Shown in pieces: positions 11,109 through 22,454 of a stretch of DNA of 64,000 bases (position 1 is the stretch's first letter; every line of letters starts with the position of its first letter). The position numbers and the translations under genes are program-made. The stretch lies in assembly GCA_029747585.1 (NCBI GenBank), contig JAPEVF010000148.1, forward strand, positions 22,384 to 86,383, written 5' to 3'. The notes below the pieces were generated by a model. It was not told the DNA's origin and made no database searches. It worked only from the letters and a program-made list of their open reading frames with translations. The DNA comes from Pleurotus djamor. Taxonomy: Eukaryota; Basidiomycota; Agaricomycetes; Agaricales; Pleurotaceae.

Positions 11109-11699
11109 ATGGAAGCCTCTCAGCATTCCAAGCTGGAAAAGGTAGACAAATACGCTCTGAAGTTGGCCTTCAAGGAAGCGTCGGGGGGCTATGATGAGGG
11201 TGGCATACCGATCGGTGCAGCCTTGGTCAGGATCACCGCAAATGGCGAATTCCAAGTTCTGGGAGTAGGCCGCAACCTGAGGATTCAGAGATCTTCCGCG
11301 ACGTTACATGGAGAGACATCCGCACTGGAGAATGCAGGCCGACTGCCAGCAAACGTCTACAGGGAGTGTACAATGGTATGTCCCACCCATCTACCCCGAT
11401 CCACTTTTGATTGGATTGTCTGTGATAGTATACTACGCTGAGGTGAAGCTACCTGCCTTTAAACATGACCAACGTGAATACCTACGAAGCGTAGTCCGTG
11501 TAGCATGTGCACGGGCGCGATCCTTCTCTACAAAATTCCTAGAGTCGTGATCGGCGAGAACTCAAACTTCGTTGGTGGTGAGGATCTTCTCCGAAACCAA
11601 GGGGTCGAAGTGATCGTTGTTGACGATGCTGAATGCAAGGCATTGATGAAGAAATTCATCGACGAAAGACCCGAGGCACGTTGCTTGACCAAGCGTTAA
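11109..11699 (+). CDS. FCY1: Cytosine deaminase, Fcy1 type, with a 14-nt microexon
   Basis: Converts cytosine to uracil in pyrimidine salvage; a cytosolic zinc enzyme. Exons 11109-11375, 11429-11442 and 11495-11699 give about 161 residues, close to the usual ~158. Zinc/catalytic motifs: HGETSALENAGRL (the His and catalytic Glu of HxE) and SPCSMCTGA (two Cys ligands). Also conserved: GGIPIGAALV and the C-terminal VDDAECKALMKKFIDERP. Exon 2 is only 14 nt and encodes YTTL plus part of Ser, just before the PCxxC ligands; skipping it would shift the frame. Convergent with the dioxygenase at 11904, about 200 bp apart. Very secure identification. Confidence 0.94.
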
Positions 11700-11903
11700 T
11701 GCGTCGATACTCATTGTCTGATTTATATAGGATTGGCACGAGGACATAGGCGAAAATAAAGACGAATCCGCCAGATAATGCCATGCATAGTATGCTGTCG
11801 CAAAGATATTTATTTCACAAACGTTTTGTTTTGTACATTGTAATAATTATCCCAGTGAACGAAGTTTAGATTCCCCGCTCATGTTTTTGCCGGCTTCCTC
11901 AAC

Positions 11904-13415
11904 TCAAGCGGGGATTGGGACTTCAGCTTGAGGGGTAAGGCGCACTGCGTGCCTACGAATGGCCTTCTCAAAGTCACCGACAGCGGAGTGGGCAGTTACA
12001 CGGTTATCCTGTGGGTACGCCAATGAGATTGGACTACAGCTTAGAAGATGTTGCGGACTTACCCAAACTACAACGGTTCCTGGCTTGTAGGTAGCGCGGA
12101 TCTGGAAGTCGGCACCTTTCGAGATGTGGTCGAACAAGAACTTGAGAAGGTATTCGGACTCCTCGACTTTGTATCCTACGATGCGCTTCGTGAAACCTTG
12201 ATTGACGTAGAGAGCCTTCTCGCCGGTGACGGGGTGTTGACGAACAAGAGGATGCTAAGATTGAAATCGGGGTAAGATTCTCGGAGGTGAACATTTAGAT
12301 TGGTAAGACAAACCTCGGTTTCGATAGGCTCTCTGCGAACGGGACCGCCCCTCTGGCGAGAGAACTCTGCCTGGGGAACAGCTGAGTGGACCGCTCGAAG
12401 ACCTTCCAAACGTTTCTTGAATTCGGGGGAAAGGCGGTTGTAAGCCTCGACCTGAGAGAGGAAAAGCGTGTCGCCACCAGTCTCGGGCTGATTTATGGTA
12501 TCAGCATTTGATAAGCATGATTCAGGACTCATGGACTAACCTGATCGAGAATGAAGAAGAACGTCGTTCCGGGAGTTTGCTTCTCGTACGACTAGACGAA
12601 GCGAAGAGCGAAGATCAACAAGAGCTGCACGGAATGGGTGGAGGGAAAAGACATACGACATCGGAGTGCCAGCTCGTGTGGTTGGCCCGGTCTCCTCCAA
12701 TGTACTCTCTGAAGACATCACGGTCCGCATCCCGATACACTGTGTGTAGAGTAAAGATATGAACAACAGGAAGAGAATAAGGTACCCACCAACATGGAAT
12801 TCGGGATAACCTTTGACGTTCCCTGAGGTAGGGTGCCTCTGGATGGGACCGAAGTGCCTAGAAGAGGGAGGTGAATATTCGAGTCTTCGCAACTAATGCA
12901 GCTTGAACTACGAACCTCGCAATCGCGATTTGTTTGTCAGCGCCGAGGTCCTTGAAGTCCTGATCCCTGAACAACAAAACCTTCCTTTCAGCCGCCAAAA
13001 GCGCAAGTTCGTCCAATCCCTCTTTGCTGAGCTGAGAGATTTGGACGCCTTCAATTTCGGTTCCAAGGTATGGGGAAACATCTTTGGTGATGACGTTGGG
13101 TCCGAGGAGATGGGGTTTCTTAGGGTCGGCACGGGTGCCAGGGTCGGTAAAATCTACATTGTAGAACGTCAGTAATAGGACATTCCATTGCGAAGAGACG
13201 CGTACCGAAGATCTCGGTAGGAGGGAACTTCTCGTTGACGTCAAAGTAAGGCAAATAGAAAGGGTATGATGCCCCATTCTGCAAGGAGATGTTAGACTTT
13301 GATCACAATCTTTATGTAGCAGACAACGTACGCCATTGACGACCGTGGCCTTAATGGCCGCGATCTTGTCTTGAACCGCGTCTACCGGAGTCTTGTCTGC
13401 GACGGAGGGTGCCAT
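11904..13415 (-). CDS. TauD/JLP1-like alpha-ketoglutarate-dependent sulfonate dioxygenase
   Basis: Fe(II)/2-oxoglutarate oxygenase of the TauD family, which releases sulfite from taurine-like sulfonates for sulfur supply; the exact substrate is not known here. Starts MAPSVADKTPVDAV at 13415 and ends at TGA 11904-11906, with several short introns. Recognisable parts: VSPYLGTEIEGVQISQLS, KVLLFRDQDF, the metal-binding H-x-D in HTSWHSDVSYE, PGTTFFILDQPETGGDTLF, the distal DNRVTAHSA (third His) and RRHAVRLTPQAE, whose Arg binds 2-oxoglutarate in the family. No signal peptide, so probably cytosolic. Exons were joined by hand; frame continuity is good throughout. Confidence 0.9.
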
Positions 13416-14817
13416 TTCGATAAGGATAAAGATAAGTTAGGTGGGTGTTGTTCGAAGTCGATTGGCCTACTGGAGGTGGGTTATCTCGCCACCAGTCCAC
13501 CCATGTTAAATAGGCTGAATGGTATTCGCCCCCTGTCATATGTGCCTGGTAGAGAAGCATGCCATAGGGAAGTGAGATGTGCTCATAGGACGACATATGA
13601 GGATAGCTGTTATCTTCCATGCCTGAGAGACTCAGCACGCATCAGATGACGCTTCATGGTGCCCGTAGTGCGCGTTGGGAGACGAACAGGGAAACTCACG
13701 ATATTGCGTGTTCGGCAAGTTCAATGACGCCACCGGCACCGTCCGTTTGTTCACTAAGCAGTTTGTCGTGAAGGCTAGACATGGTACTGGCGATAGCGAG
13801 GCCTTGTGGAGTGATTTACCCTGAGGATTGGCTCATATTTATTGGTGGTCGTACATCGGTCGGGAAGGACGAGGGCTCTAATACGGCCGAAAAGGTAGCG
13901 TTGACTCTCGAAACAGACATCAACCTCTATGCTGTTAAGTCGGCTATAGATTTTCGTCGGTCGAAGCTCTACAGGTAGAATCCTGGGTAAGATATGACAG
14001 AAGTTGATCGTGCGAAGTTCTGCGAACCTGGTATCTCTCCACCACGTACCCGTTCATGTACATCCATCGACGGGGTTATTGCAAGCCTTATGTCATAGCC
14101 AACTGCTCGAGCTCCTTATTTTTCGACCATCCATTATGCCTCTTCAGCCCATACTGAGTCTCACGACTAGCTAGGAGGGCATCAGGCCTCAGGACCGAAG
14201 GGGCAACCACAAGCGCGGCGAATCGAGTTTGTTGGGGTCGATCATCCACCGAACTGCTTCACGCGGTTAGTCGAGCGGAAGGGTGTCCGGCGAGAAGGCT
14301 TGACACGGAGTAGGCGATGGCCAGTGGACCATCATAAGTATCCCTCGGTCCTGCAACTAGGCCCGGACAATGTGATCTGTGAGTGGGGCCTATTGAGAAA
14401 TCGATTATAGAGGTATTAGAGCCTTATAGTGTGAAACATACCTCGACATTGAAAGCGAGGACCAGCTTCGTGCTGACGAGGAGTCGAGGACCGTCAAATC
14501 ACCGCATACGAAGACAAACGATTTTAGTCTCTATTCAAGGTTATAATGAGTTCAGTTCGCTAGAAGGACCCATTCAAGCTGCCGAACTCTGTTGGATTGG
14601 TGAAGGGTGCCGGTGACTAGGATGTATGCTGAGTCGGTGTTGGAGTCTTGGTGGTTTGAGTTGGATTTGGAACTTGACACGGACCGAACGGGCCGGTTGC
14701 GTCCGATCGACTCTTGGTGCAAGTCTTGTAGCAAGTACATTAATGTCATATATTGGACGTTAAAGATATTGTCCAGTACTAGGACTACACACAAAATACT
14801 GAGATAAAGTGAACCTT
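13416..14817. other. Intergenic, no supported gene
   Basis: At 13698-13782 (minus) an ATG opens a short exon-like frame, MSSLHDKLLSEQTDGAGG..., ending at a good GTGAGT donor. I could not find a continuing exon, so it may be a lost or unrelated gene start. The remainder, including 13.8-14.8 kb, has only short interrupted frames. Confidence 0.4.
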
Positions 14818-15516
14818 CTACAAAGCACGACGACCATAGATACGCGAGCGTCTCACGCGCTCAACGACGCTTTCCTCGATGGAACGTCCATCAGCAGGGA
14901 TTTCGTGGTCAAAGGCACGCGCAGCGATGACACGACGAGCGTGACCTGAGGCCTTCGTGCCTTTGGTTGCGCTGGCGGCAGCGTCGGCAATGGAATTAGG
15001 GGCTGGGGAAGCGCGACGGCGAGAGATACGGTCTACATCTTGGGTAAGTTCGCGTTCCGCTGCGCCAACGGAAGGTTCATCAGTATCGCCTTCATCAGCA
15101 CGTGCGGCATGGCGAGGGATAACTCCAGGAAGGGGCTGTCCGGATCCACCGGCAGCTTTGGCGTGTGGTAGAGAGGCTGGTGAGGGACGACGGCGAGCAC
15201 CTGGACCATGAACGGTGCCCTTGGTAGCGCTGGCTGCAGCTTCTGCAATGGATAGAGGGTCTGGAGAGGCGTGGCGGCGAGAAATGAGGTTCATATCCTG
15301 TGTGAGGTCGAGCTCAGCCTCTGCGTTTTCGGCACCGTTTCCACCAGTGGAAGGAGCACCTGAAGGAGAACAGTGGGTTAGACGAATTGTACCAATACAA
15401 TGAGACAAAGCGATAGTACCGACAAAGCTTCGAGCGACAAATCCGCTGGGACCAGCACCCTGAGCACTGACGCAGAGAGTCAGGGCAAGGATGGCGGTAA
15501 GAGCGAGGAATTGCAT
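14818..15516 (-). CDS. Small secreted repeat protein with dibasic (Kex2-like) sites
   Basis: Two exons (15516-15420 and 15359-14818), about 212 residues. The N-terminus MQFLALTAILALTLCVSAQG is a clear signal peptide. The mature part has two diverged repeats of the form TQD-(M/V)-(N/D)-x-ISRR-x-ASPxPxSIA-(E/D)-AAASATKGT, encoded near 15219-15305 and 14961-15050 and separated by basic pairs (SRR, ARR). The end is VVERVRRSRIYGRRAL. Signal peptide plus repeats bounded by dibasic sites is the layout of Kex2-processed repeat proteins, so release of small peptides is plausible but inferred. The ends match the EGH16-like protein at 24383, but the central EGH16 domain is absent. No Cys-rich effector pattern. 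Confidence 0.75.
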   Translation of the reverse strand: MQFLALTAILALTLCVSAQGAGPSGFVARSFVGTIALSHCIGTIRLTHCSPSGAPSTGGNGAENAEAELDLTQDMNLISRRHASPDPLSIAEAAASATKGTVHGPGARRRPSPASLPHAKAAGGSGQPLPGVIPRHAARADEGDTDEPSVGAAERELTQDVDRISRRRASPAPNSIADAAASATKGTKASGHARRVIAARAFDHEIPADGRSIEESVVERVRRSRIYGRRAL

Positions 15517-16924
15517 GGTTTATGATCAGATTAGATCAATGGGGTGAGAGTGTTGGATATAGAGGCAAAAGAGAGTTGAGAAGCGAGATAAAGTGTGCGC
15601 AGCACCAAAGAGAGGAAGAGAGGAAGGTGCGACTGTCAATGAGGCAATGAGGAGAGGGTCGCAATCGATTTATAAGGCTGACACTGCGGACCTCGGCTTC
15701 GTCTAGGAGGTAGCTCCAGGGAACCTTAGAGAGAAGAGAACATAAAGAGATAGATTAAGAAGGTGCCAGGTGCCAGGTGAGTGTGACGCAGGAGGTACGG
15801 CTTGACTTTGCTTAGCGACAAACAGCGACTTGCTCCGTATGACTGTTATGCACCTTAGATCAGATCACAGTGTGGTGGAGTCCGAGTCAAGTTGAAAGAT
15901 ATTGTCGAAGAAACGTGCTAGCACCAGAATCTAGGTGTAAAAAGTCCATCATGTTTGGTGGGATGATCGATGAATGTCGTGTCGAAGCGAGTAGTTAAGA
16001 ACAGGAAAAAACTAACGTCGATTCAAATTTCAAGTGGAACCGGCTAAGTCCGGAGCCATTATTCCTGAGCGCCTAAAATCCAGTTACATCTTCGATCGTC
16101 TTGCGATCGTCTCTTGCTATGGCAGGCTATGCCCCCCACCGATGCTGCTTACTGTCAATCGTTATGAAATTCCGGCGCTCTTCATGTGTTCATGTTCAGT
16201 ATGCGTACTTCAAATCCGCCTCATATACTATGCCTTGAATATCGGTCGCGTTCTTCCGGCGCCGCGCAATCTCAGTCTTTCTATTGTCTTTCTACTTACT
16301 CGCCATGTCCCACTCAGGGACCAGATTTTCTGTCTCTCAGCTCCGTATTGCTATCCGTGGATCTCCTCCCTCAAGGGAGGGCTTCAGCTACACACTAATC
16401 TCTCATTCTCTGGCTTGACTACAAACAATTGACTGTTCAATTTTCCTCAGTACCCCAATACAACTCGTTTGCGTCCTTCTTCCCTCTTCATGTACACGTT
16501 TTCGATATTCTGGTGGAGCATGGATCTATGGATGATTTGCACCGTGGATATGACCATTCGGAGATGACATTAACGATAGCGGCCCCGTGAACTGAATTCT
16601 GAACCCATCTCCTTGAGAGAAGATACGAAACGATATGTCCTTCTCATCTCCGGCGTCGCTTCACGTCGTCATTAACTCCCTAGGGTCCCCTTCTATATGA
16701 CTACGGTATCCAGCGTTGCTTCGTGCACCACGATATCACCGTTTTTATCTATTGCCGGCGTTTCACCTGCATCTCCAAGTTTGTTCTATACTTGGGGAGC
16801 ACACCTTCCTTTCGACAAGTCCTTCCCGTTCAGAGCACGATTATAGGCACCATAGCTCAGGCTAGTGCGCGTGGCCTTTGTATCCTTGGATCAATTTCTC
16901 AACGATTGACCACTACAAATCGAC
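15517..16924. other. Upstream region of the secreted repeat gene, then unassigned DNA
   Basis: 15517-15760 is the 5' region of the minus-strand secreted gene. From 15.8 to 16.9 kb open frames are short and show no family features; a 132-codon frame at 16034-16432 has no supporting motif. Nothing else recognised. Confidence 0.5.
15668..15675 (-). promoter_or_regulatory. Possible TATA box of the secreted repeat gene
   Basis: CTTATAAA on the minus strand, about 155 bp before the ATG at 15516. A similar TATA element precedes the related EGH16-like gene. Position and sequence only. Confidence 0.35.
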
Positions 16925-17649
16925 TTAATATATACTAGGTATGAGGCGATAGGGCACTCTAGCAGCAAATTTGTCCCATTCATTGCCGAAATTTTGCTCG
17001 AGACCTTCGTCCTCCGCATGCATCCGTCTTGAAATCATTGTGATCATAAGAACTGCTTCAATGCACCAATATATCCCAGCGATGGTGGTTGCTGTATATG
17101 ACAGCCCGAACTCCCTCATCCAAGAACCCGGAGCAAAAGCGACCATCGTGGCACCGATAATCATCGCAAAGCCACCTGTATACGACGGGTGACGAACGTA
17201 GCTGTAGGGCCCAGTGGTGATGAGTTGGTGGTCGGGGTGGATTCGAAATTGGAAATCGAACATCTTCCCCAATGCCTTGAAACACCAAACACGCAGCAAA
17301 CTGCCCAAGATGCACAACAACGCGCCAAAGACCAAGACTGGTGGTAAAATGCTGATGGTGTGGGTTTGATCGCCAGTCGATGTTTTGTAAAACGAAGAAC
17401 CAATTTCCATCAACGCGACACCCCACAAGAGGGTCTATATAACCAGACAGCTAATAAGTCGTCTAGCATCAGGGTAAGCAGGTTATTCACCTTATCAATG
17501 ACTACTCGATATCTGATTGTGCGTTCGAAGAGACCTTGTCTCTGATGCTCTTCCTTTGCGACCGAGGGGTTTGGTGGTGTTGCCGTCCAGTGGAAAGCCA
17601 ACACGGTGGCGACCACAACCGCGTCCTTGATAAGGTTGGGGAGGTACAT
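16925..17649 (-). CDS. Isoprenylcysteine carboxyl methyltransferase (ICMT/Ste14)-like membrane protein
   Basis: Two exons (17649-17491 and 17434-16925), 222 residues. Several hydrophobic segments (LIKDAVVVATVLAFHW, ILPPVLVFGALLCILGSLL, GFAMIIGATMVAFAP). The family's C-terminal cofactor region is present: LITTGPYSYVRHPSYTGG with the RHPxYxG motif, then EGLEQNFGNEWDKFAARVPYRLIP, matching the Glu-rich end of Ste14-type enzymes. Such enzymes methylate the terminal prenylcysteine of CaaX proteins at the ER, using SAM. Agaricomycetes carry many ICMT-like paralogues, so this may not be the main Ste14. Start at ATG 17649 (MYLPNLIKD). Confidence 0.85.
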
Positions 17650-18348
17650 AATGGACGGACGAGGCACGAGCCCATCTCGTGTTTCACTCGAATTTATACG
17701 TAGTAACTGAAGATCCATCACTCCATGACCGGAATTACATATAGTAAATGAACAGCCCATGCAGGCACATAGCTTGTGGAGCGACCAGCCTGGTATTTCC
17801 CTTCCTGACCAGATGTCAGATAGCATATCCTTGCATCCTCGCATACCATTGAACGAGGTCAGTCAAGGAGCGGATGTCAGCCATGCAAATCGACATATGC
17901 TCTGGCGTCGTAGTGCTAGGCTGTCCTTGTCCATTGGTAATGCTGCTGGGAACAATCTTGAGGGAAAGCGTGATGAGACGACGACCGGAGGAATGTCCAT
18001 TATCGTACCCGAACCCGGGTGACGCGAATAGGACTAGTTGATTTCCTCACTAAGATAGTTATAAGGGACCACAAGGGTATAATCCTTGCCCAAAACCTGC
18101 TCAGGACACTATCAAAGCGTCGATAGAGAGGCTGCGGGTTCCAGCCAAGGCGGTCAGGATCGAAACTAAGACATCTGGCCGAGATGCCACTCGAAGATAG
18201 GAAGGGACCAAACCATCGAAGGCTCGCGCCTCCCATTTGTTGCCTGTGTAGTGGACTTAATCAATCAGGACATCAAAATGCGGACAAAATGGTTTCATTG
18301 CTCCACGTAACGACAACTTTGACGACGACGATGTTATTGATTGATGCA
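17650..18348. other. Intergenic, nothing recognised
   Basis: Between two minus-strand genes. Only short frames without family features; this includes the promoter of the ICMT-like gene. Confidence 0.5.
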
Positions 18349-19566
18349 TTATGATTGCTTGAGCCTTTCCGAGAGTTTGATCAACTCATCTGCGATCCCG
18401 CGAATGAGATCCTTCTTCACCACCGTGCTCTCCCACCTTCGTACCCGGTCCGACCAAAATAAGCCATCACGATCCTCTGACGACGCGTACCAGCACCCAG
18501 CTAATCCACCATAGACAGCGCCAACAGTATCGGCATCGGAGCCCATATTGACCACCATGATCGCCCCTTCTTCGAACGTCTTGGTGGCTAAGAAGCAGTA
18601 CAACGCGCAAACGAGGGTGTTTAGCACGTATCCAGATGAAGAGAGGGTCTCCGGGGACGGTAGCGCCAAAGTCTCCGACCCAGGAACCAATTGCTTCGGC
18701 GAATTCTTGATCTTCAGAAGAAGCGGATGGTATGACCAATAGTACTCTTCAAGCTGGGATGGGGATGTGGGAGGGGGTGGAGCCTGAGATGGTATCGTCA
18801 ACTCATTCTGCAAGCCATCCTGGGTGTATTGAAAGTTGGCAAAGTATTGCAGCAAATCCAACTTTGTGAGTTTCGTGGAAGAGGCGGCCGCTCTGATAAC
18901 GCGAACAATGGCGCCTGTCCAAACCTCGCAAGCCTCCTGACACATTTGATTTGGATGGGTAGGCAAGCTACTTCTCCTCGCGAATTGCGCGATCTGATCG
19001 TCCGGCAAGGGGTAATACGCAAGCCCGATGGGTAGGACGCGCATCAATGATCCATTGCCGCTGAAGACGGGTTTGCTCAGCGACTTCGCCACCTCCTTCA
19101 CAGCAGCTTGTCGCCTCTTGTCGAACTTGGGATCGGACGGCGTGGTCGTAGCGTTGTTCGCGGTGATGGTGGCCCAGATGTTCACGGCACGTGCGATCGT
19201 GTTCCCGATATCAAAGCACTCATCCACCGCGCTGAGTTCGCCGTTCTGCGCCCATCGAGCATACCTCTCAAGTTGATCAGCTTCGTTGAAGCCATCCTTG
19301 CTCGGATAGGAAACGATCGAGTTGGCTAAGCATAAAGTCATGCTGGTATCGTCCGTCCAGACACCTTTTTCGAGTCGGTCGCCGTTTTTCTTCGTGAAGT
19401 TGAGATTCTCCGTCATCTCGTCGACCAAAGGGAACGTGAAGCGCGTATGGAACTCGGGTGGCGCACCGAGCGCATCGACGATGGCTGTTGCAAGGAGGGA
19501 GTATTGGGTTTTTATCTTTGGCTGAGAGTAGACAACATTTTGCTCGTGTAGAGAGGAGGTCGACAT
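18349..19566 (-). CDS. ADP-ribosylglycohydrolase (DraG/ARH family)
   Basis: Single exon, 405 residues. Hallmarks of the all-helical ADP-ribosylglycohydrolase fold are clear: an N-terminal ATAIVDALGAPPEF, the metal-binding GVWTDDTSMTLCLANSI (Thr-Asp-Asp), SGNGSLMRVLPIGL, and the C-terminal NMGSDADTVGAVYGGLAGCW (second Asp-containing metal site). The family removes ADP-ribose from proteins or related substrates with Mg or Mn; the target here is unknown. No signal peptide or membrane segment. Starts MSTSSLHEQNVVYSQPKIK, and the first family block begins about 20 residues in, so the start is reasonable. The upstream NAT9-like gene is on the same strand. Confidence 0.93.
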   Translation of the reverse strand: MSTSSLHEQNVVYSQPKIKTQYSLLATAIVDALGAPPEFHTRFTFPLVDEMTENLNFTKKNGDRLEKGVWTDDTSMTLCLANSIVSYPSKDGFNEADQLERYARWAQNGELSAVDECFDIGNTIARAVNIWATITANNATTTPSDPKFDKRRQAAVKEVAKSLSKPVFSGNGSLMRVLPIGLAYYPLPDDQIAQFARRSSLPTHPNQMCQEACEVWTGAIVRVIRAAASSTKLTKLDLLQYFANFQYTQDGLQNELTIPSQAPPPPTSPSQLEEYYWSYHPLLLKIKNSPKQLVPGSETLALPSPETLSSSGYVLNTLVCALYCFLATKTFEEGAIMVVNMGSDADTVGAVYGGLAGCWYASSEDRDGLFWSDRVRRWESTVVKKDLIRGIADELIKLSERLKQS

Positions 19567-19743
19567 TGTGCTGGTGGATTCGATTGGCGAACTAATCTAC
19601 ATCCGTCCCATATTTAAGCAGTAAGGGGCTGTGCGCGTCTAACAAAGCACCTGTGCCTTGGGTGTATGGATGTTGTCGCCCTGAAGTACAAGCAGTGTTC
19701 CATAAGGAGTGTTAGTGAGCCTGCGCGGGCGGTAATACACAGG

Positions 19744-20575
<832 letters not shown>

Positions 20576-21081
20576 CGTGGGTAAGGGTTTTATCGAAGAA
20601 AGTGGAACAACAGGGCGCTTGAGCGCCCGCTTCGACAACATCGCCTGGCTCAGCTTGGCAATTCGTGCAATTTCTTCCTTCGCTCTGGTACCGCTATCTT
20701 TGAGGCTGAACCCCAGCGTTTCGGCCTGGCACGGGCTCCGACGACAAGTAAGTACACGCTGACGAATGTCGCCTACATTGACCCCGACCTCAAATTATCC
20801 TGGTTGTAAACTTATGAATCGGATGATACCCTTCTCACAGCACTCACATTCTGGGAAGAGCTTGAATGGCATGCTCGAGGGCTGACAAACTTCCAACGCA
20901 ATTACTCATCGACATGACACCGGACGCGACTAAGCGTTCAGCTTAGTGCCGAGAACGGAGCCTCTACTATGCCTTGGTTGTTTTGACGGTGGATTTGGAT
21001 GTGTGATCCGCCAAGAGAGCAGCAGAGTATTAAAGGAGGGGAATAGAACCTCTTCAATGGCTCATAATACCAAGATACACA
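20576..21081. other. Divergent intergenic region (NAT9-like / SDR)
   Basis: Head-to-head promoters of the minus-strand acetyltransferase and the plus-strand dehydrogenase. No clear TATA box or other element seen. Confidence 0.45.
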
Positions 21082-22170
21082 ATGCCTCGAGTTTGGTTGA
21101 GTAAGTGAACTTCAAACCAATACCCTCGAAATTCATCATGTTGACCTTTATCTACAGTTACAGGAGCTTCCTCTGGCTTCGGACGAAGAGCGACTGAAGA
21201 AGTCTTGGCCGATGGTGATATCGTCGTCGCAACCGTTCGAGCCCCCACTTCGCTCGATGACCTCGTCACGAAATACGCCAGCGATAGGCTTCTTGTCGTC
21301 CAGTGCGATGTCACTACGAAGAGTGATATCACAGCGTTATTCAATGCGGCATACGATAAATTTGGACGGGTGGATGTTGTTCTCAACAATGCTGGTCTAG
21401 GCGCAGTTGCCGAGGTAGAAAGTGAAGACCAAGATGAATTGGCTCGCAAAATCTTCGAGGTTAACTTTTGGGGAGCGACGAATGTTTCGAGAGAGGCGGT
21501 AAAGGGCTTTAGAGATAGAAACCCTGCTGGGACTGGTGGCAGGTTGATCAATGTCAGCTCAGCTGCAGGCCATGTCGGGTCCCCCGGTATGGGATTCTAT
21601 GTGTCAAGGTGAGATACCTCGCTGTCCACTCGATGACATCAGCTTAGCAAGTCTTCGAATCTCTAGCAAACATGGTCAGTGAAGGTGATGTATACTACTC
21701 ACCGAGCGTTGTATCCAATTTTATCTCCCTAGCCCTCGAAGGTTTGACAGAAACCCTCGCGAAGGAGCTTGATCCTGCTTGGAACATCAAGGTGCGGAGC
21801 TTCCCCCGGTCGACTCCCTGACTTCTTTAACTGATCATTCTGATTGTAGGTGACATTGGTTGAACCAGGCATGTTCAAGACCGAAGCCTACGATGGACGC
21901 CTCCCTTTCTTCACCTCTCCACCCGCTTACGCGAACCCGCAATTGCCTTCGCAACTTGTTCGGGGCGCCTTGTCATCACAGGCTCTCCCATTCCAAGACG
22001 CACGCAAGGCTGTCCGTCAGATAATCAACCTCAGCAAACTCGAGTCACCTCCACTTCGCTTGCCGCTAGGTCCTGACGCACTCGCTGCTATCAAGGACAA
22101 GATTGCCCAGTTTTCCAAGGAGATCGAGCAATACGAAGGATGGTCGCAAGGACTTGAGCTTGAGAAGTAG
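21082..22170 (+). CDS. Short-chain dehydrogenase/reductase with an 8-nt microexon
   Basis: NAD(P)-dependent classical SDR. Exons 21082-21100, 21158-21608, 21667-21674, 21733-21791 and 21850-22170. MPRVWLITGASSGFG gives the TGxxxGxG cofactor motif across the first intron; then VVQCDVT, LNNAGLG (NNAG motif), INVSSAAGHVG (catalytic Ser) and the active-site YxxxK. The Lys of YxxxK is encoded by an 8-nt microexon (caaacatg), which joins the codons for S, K, H and A in YVSSKHALEGLTETLAKEL. Without it, the frame and the catalytic Lys are lost. Family members act on varied alcohols or ketones; the substrate is unknown. The C-terminus ends YEGWSQGLELEK. Confidence 0.9.
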
Positions 22171-22454
22171 TCGAAGTAGAGTCCTTATCAAGTCCTTATA
22201 GCGCGTATTATAATTCGTAATCGACCGCACATTTTGGTGTCCACAAACGTTCATCGCCAAACTGGGATATGTTTGTGATCGATTTGCGCCACCGTCAACT
22301 GTGGCTATGCCCAATAATCTCTTCCCCTCGTCCCCACTTGCGCATCGCCATCTTCATATATGAACTGCCACAGCCTCAGAAATCCAATGAAATTGTAAAG
22401 CCCTATATGATGTCGCCTCTTGGCTAACATCAGGCCAACGAGCCACCATCACCG

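Noticed and set aside
14270..14330. tRNA-like sequence ggttagtcgagcgg
   Set aside because: Could not form a complete cloverleaf; no T-arm at the right distance.
16034..16432. 132-codon plus-strand frame
   Set aside because: No domain, signal peptide or splice support, and composition is like the surrounding intergenic DNA.
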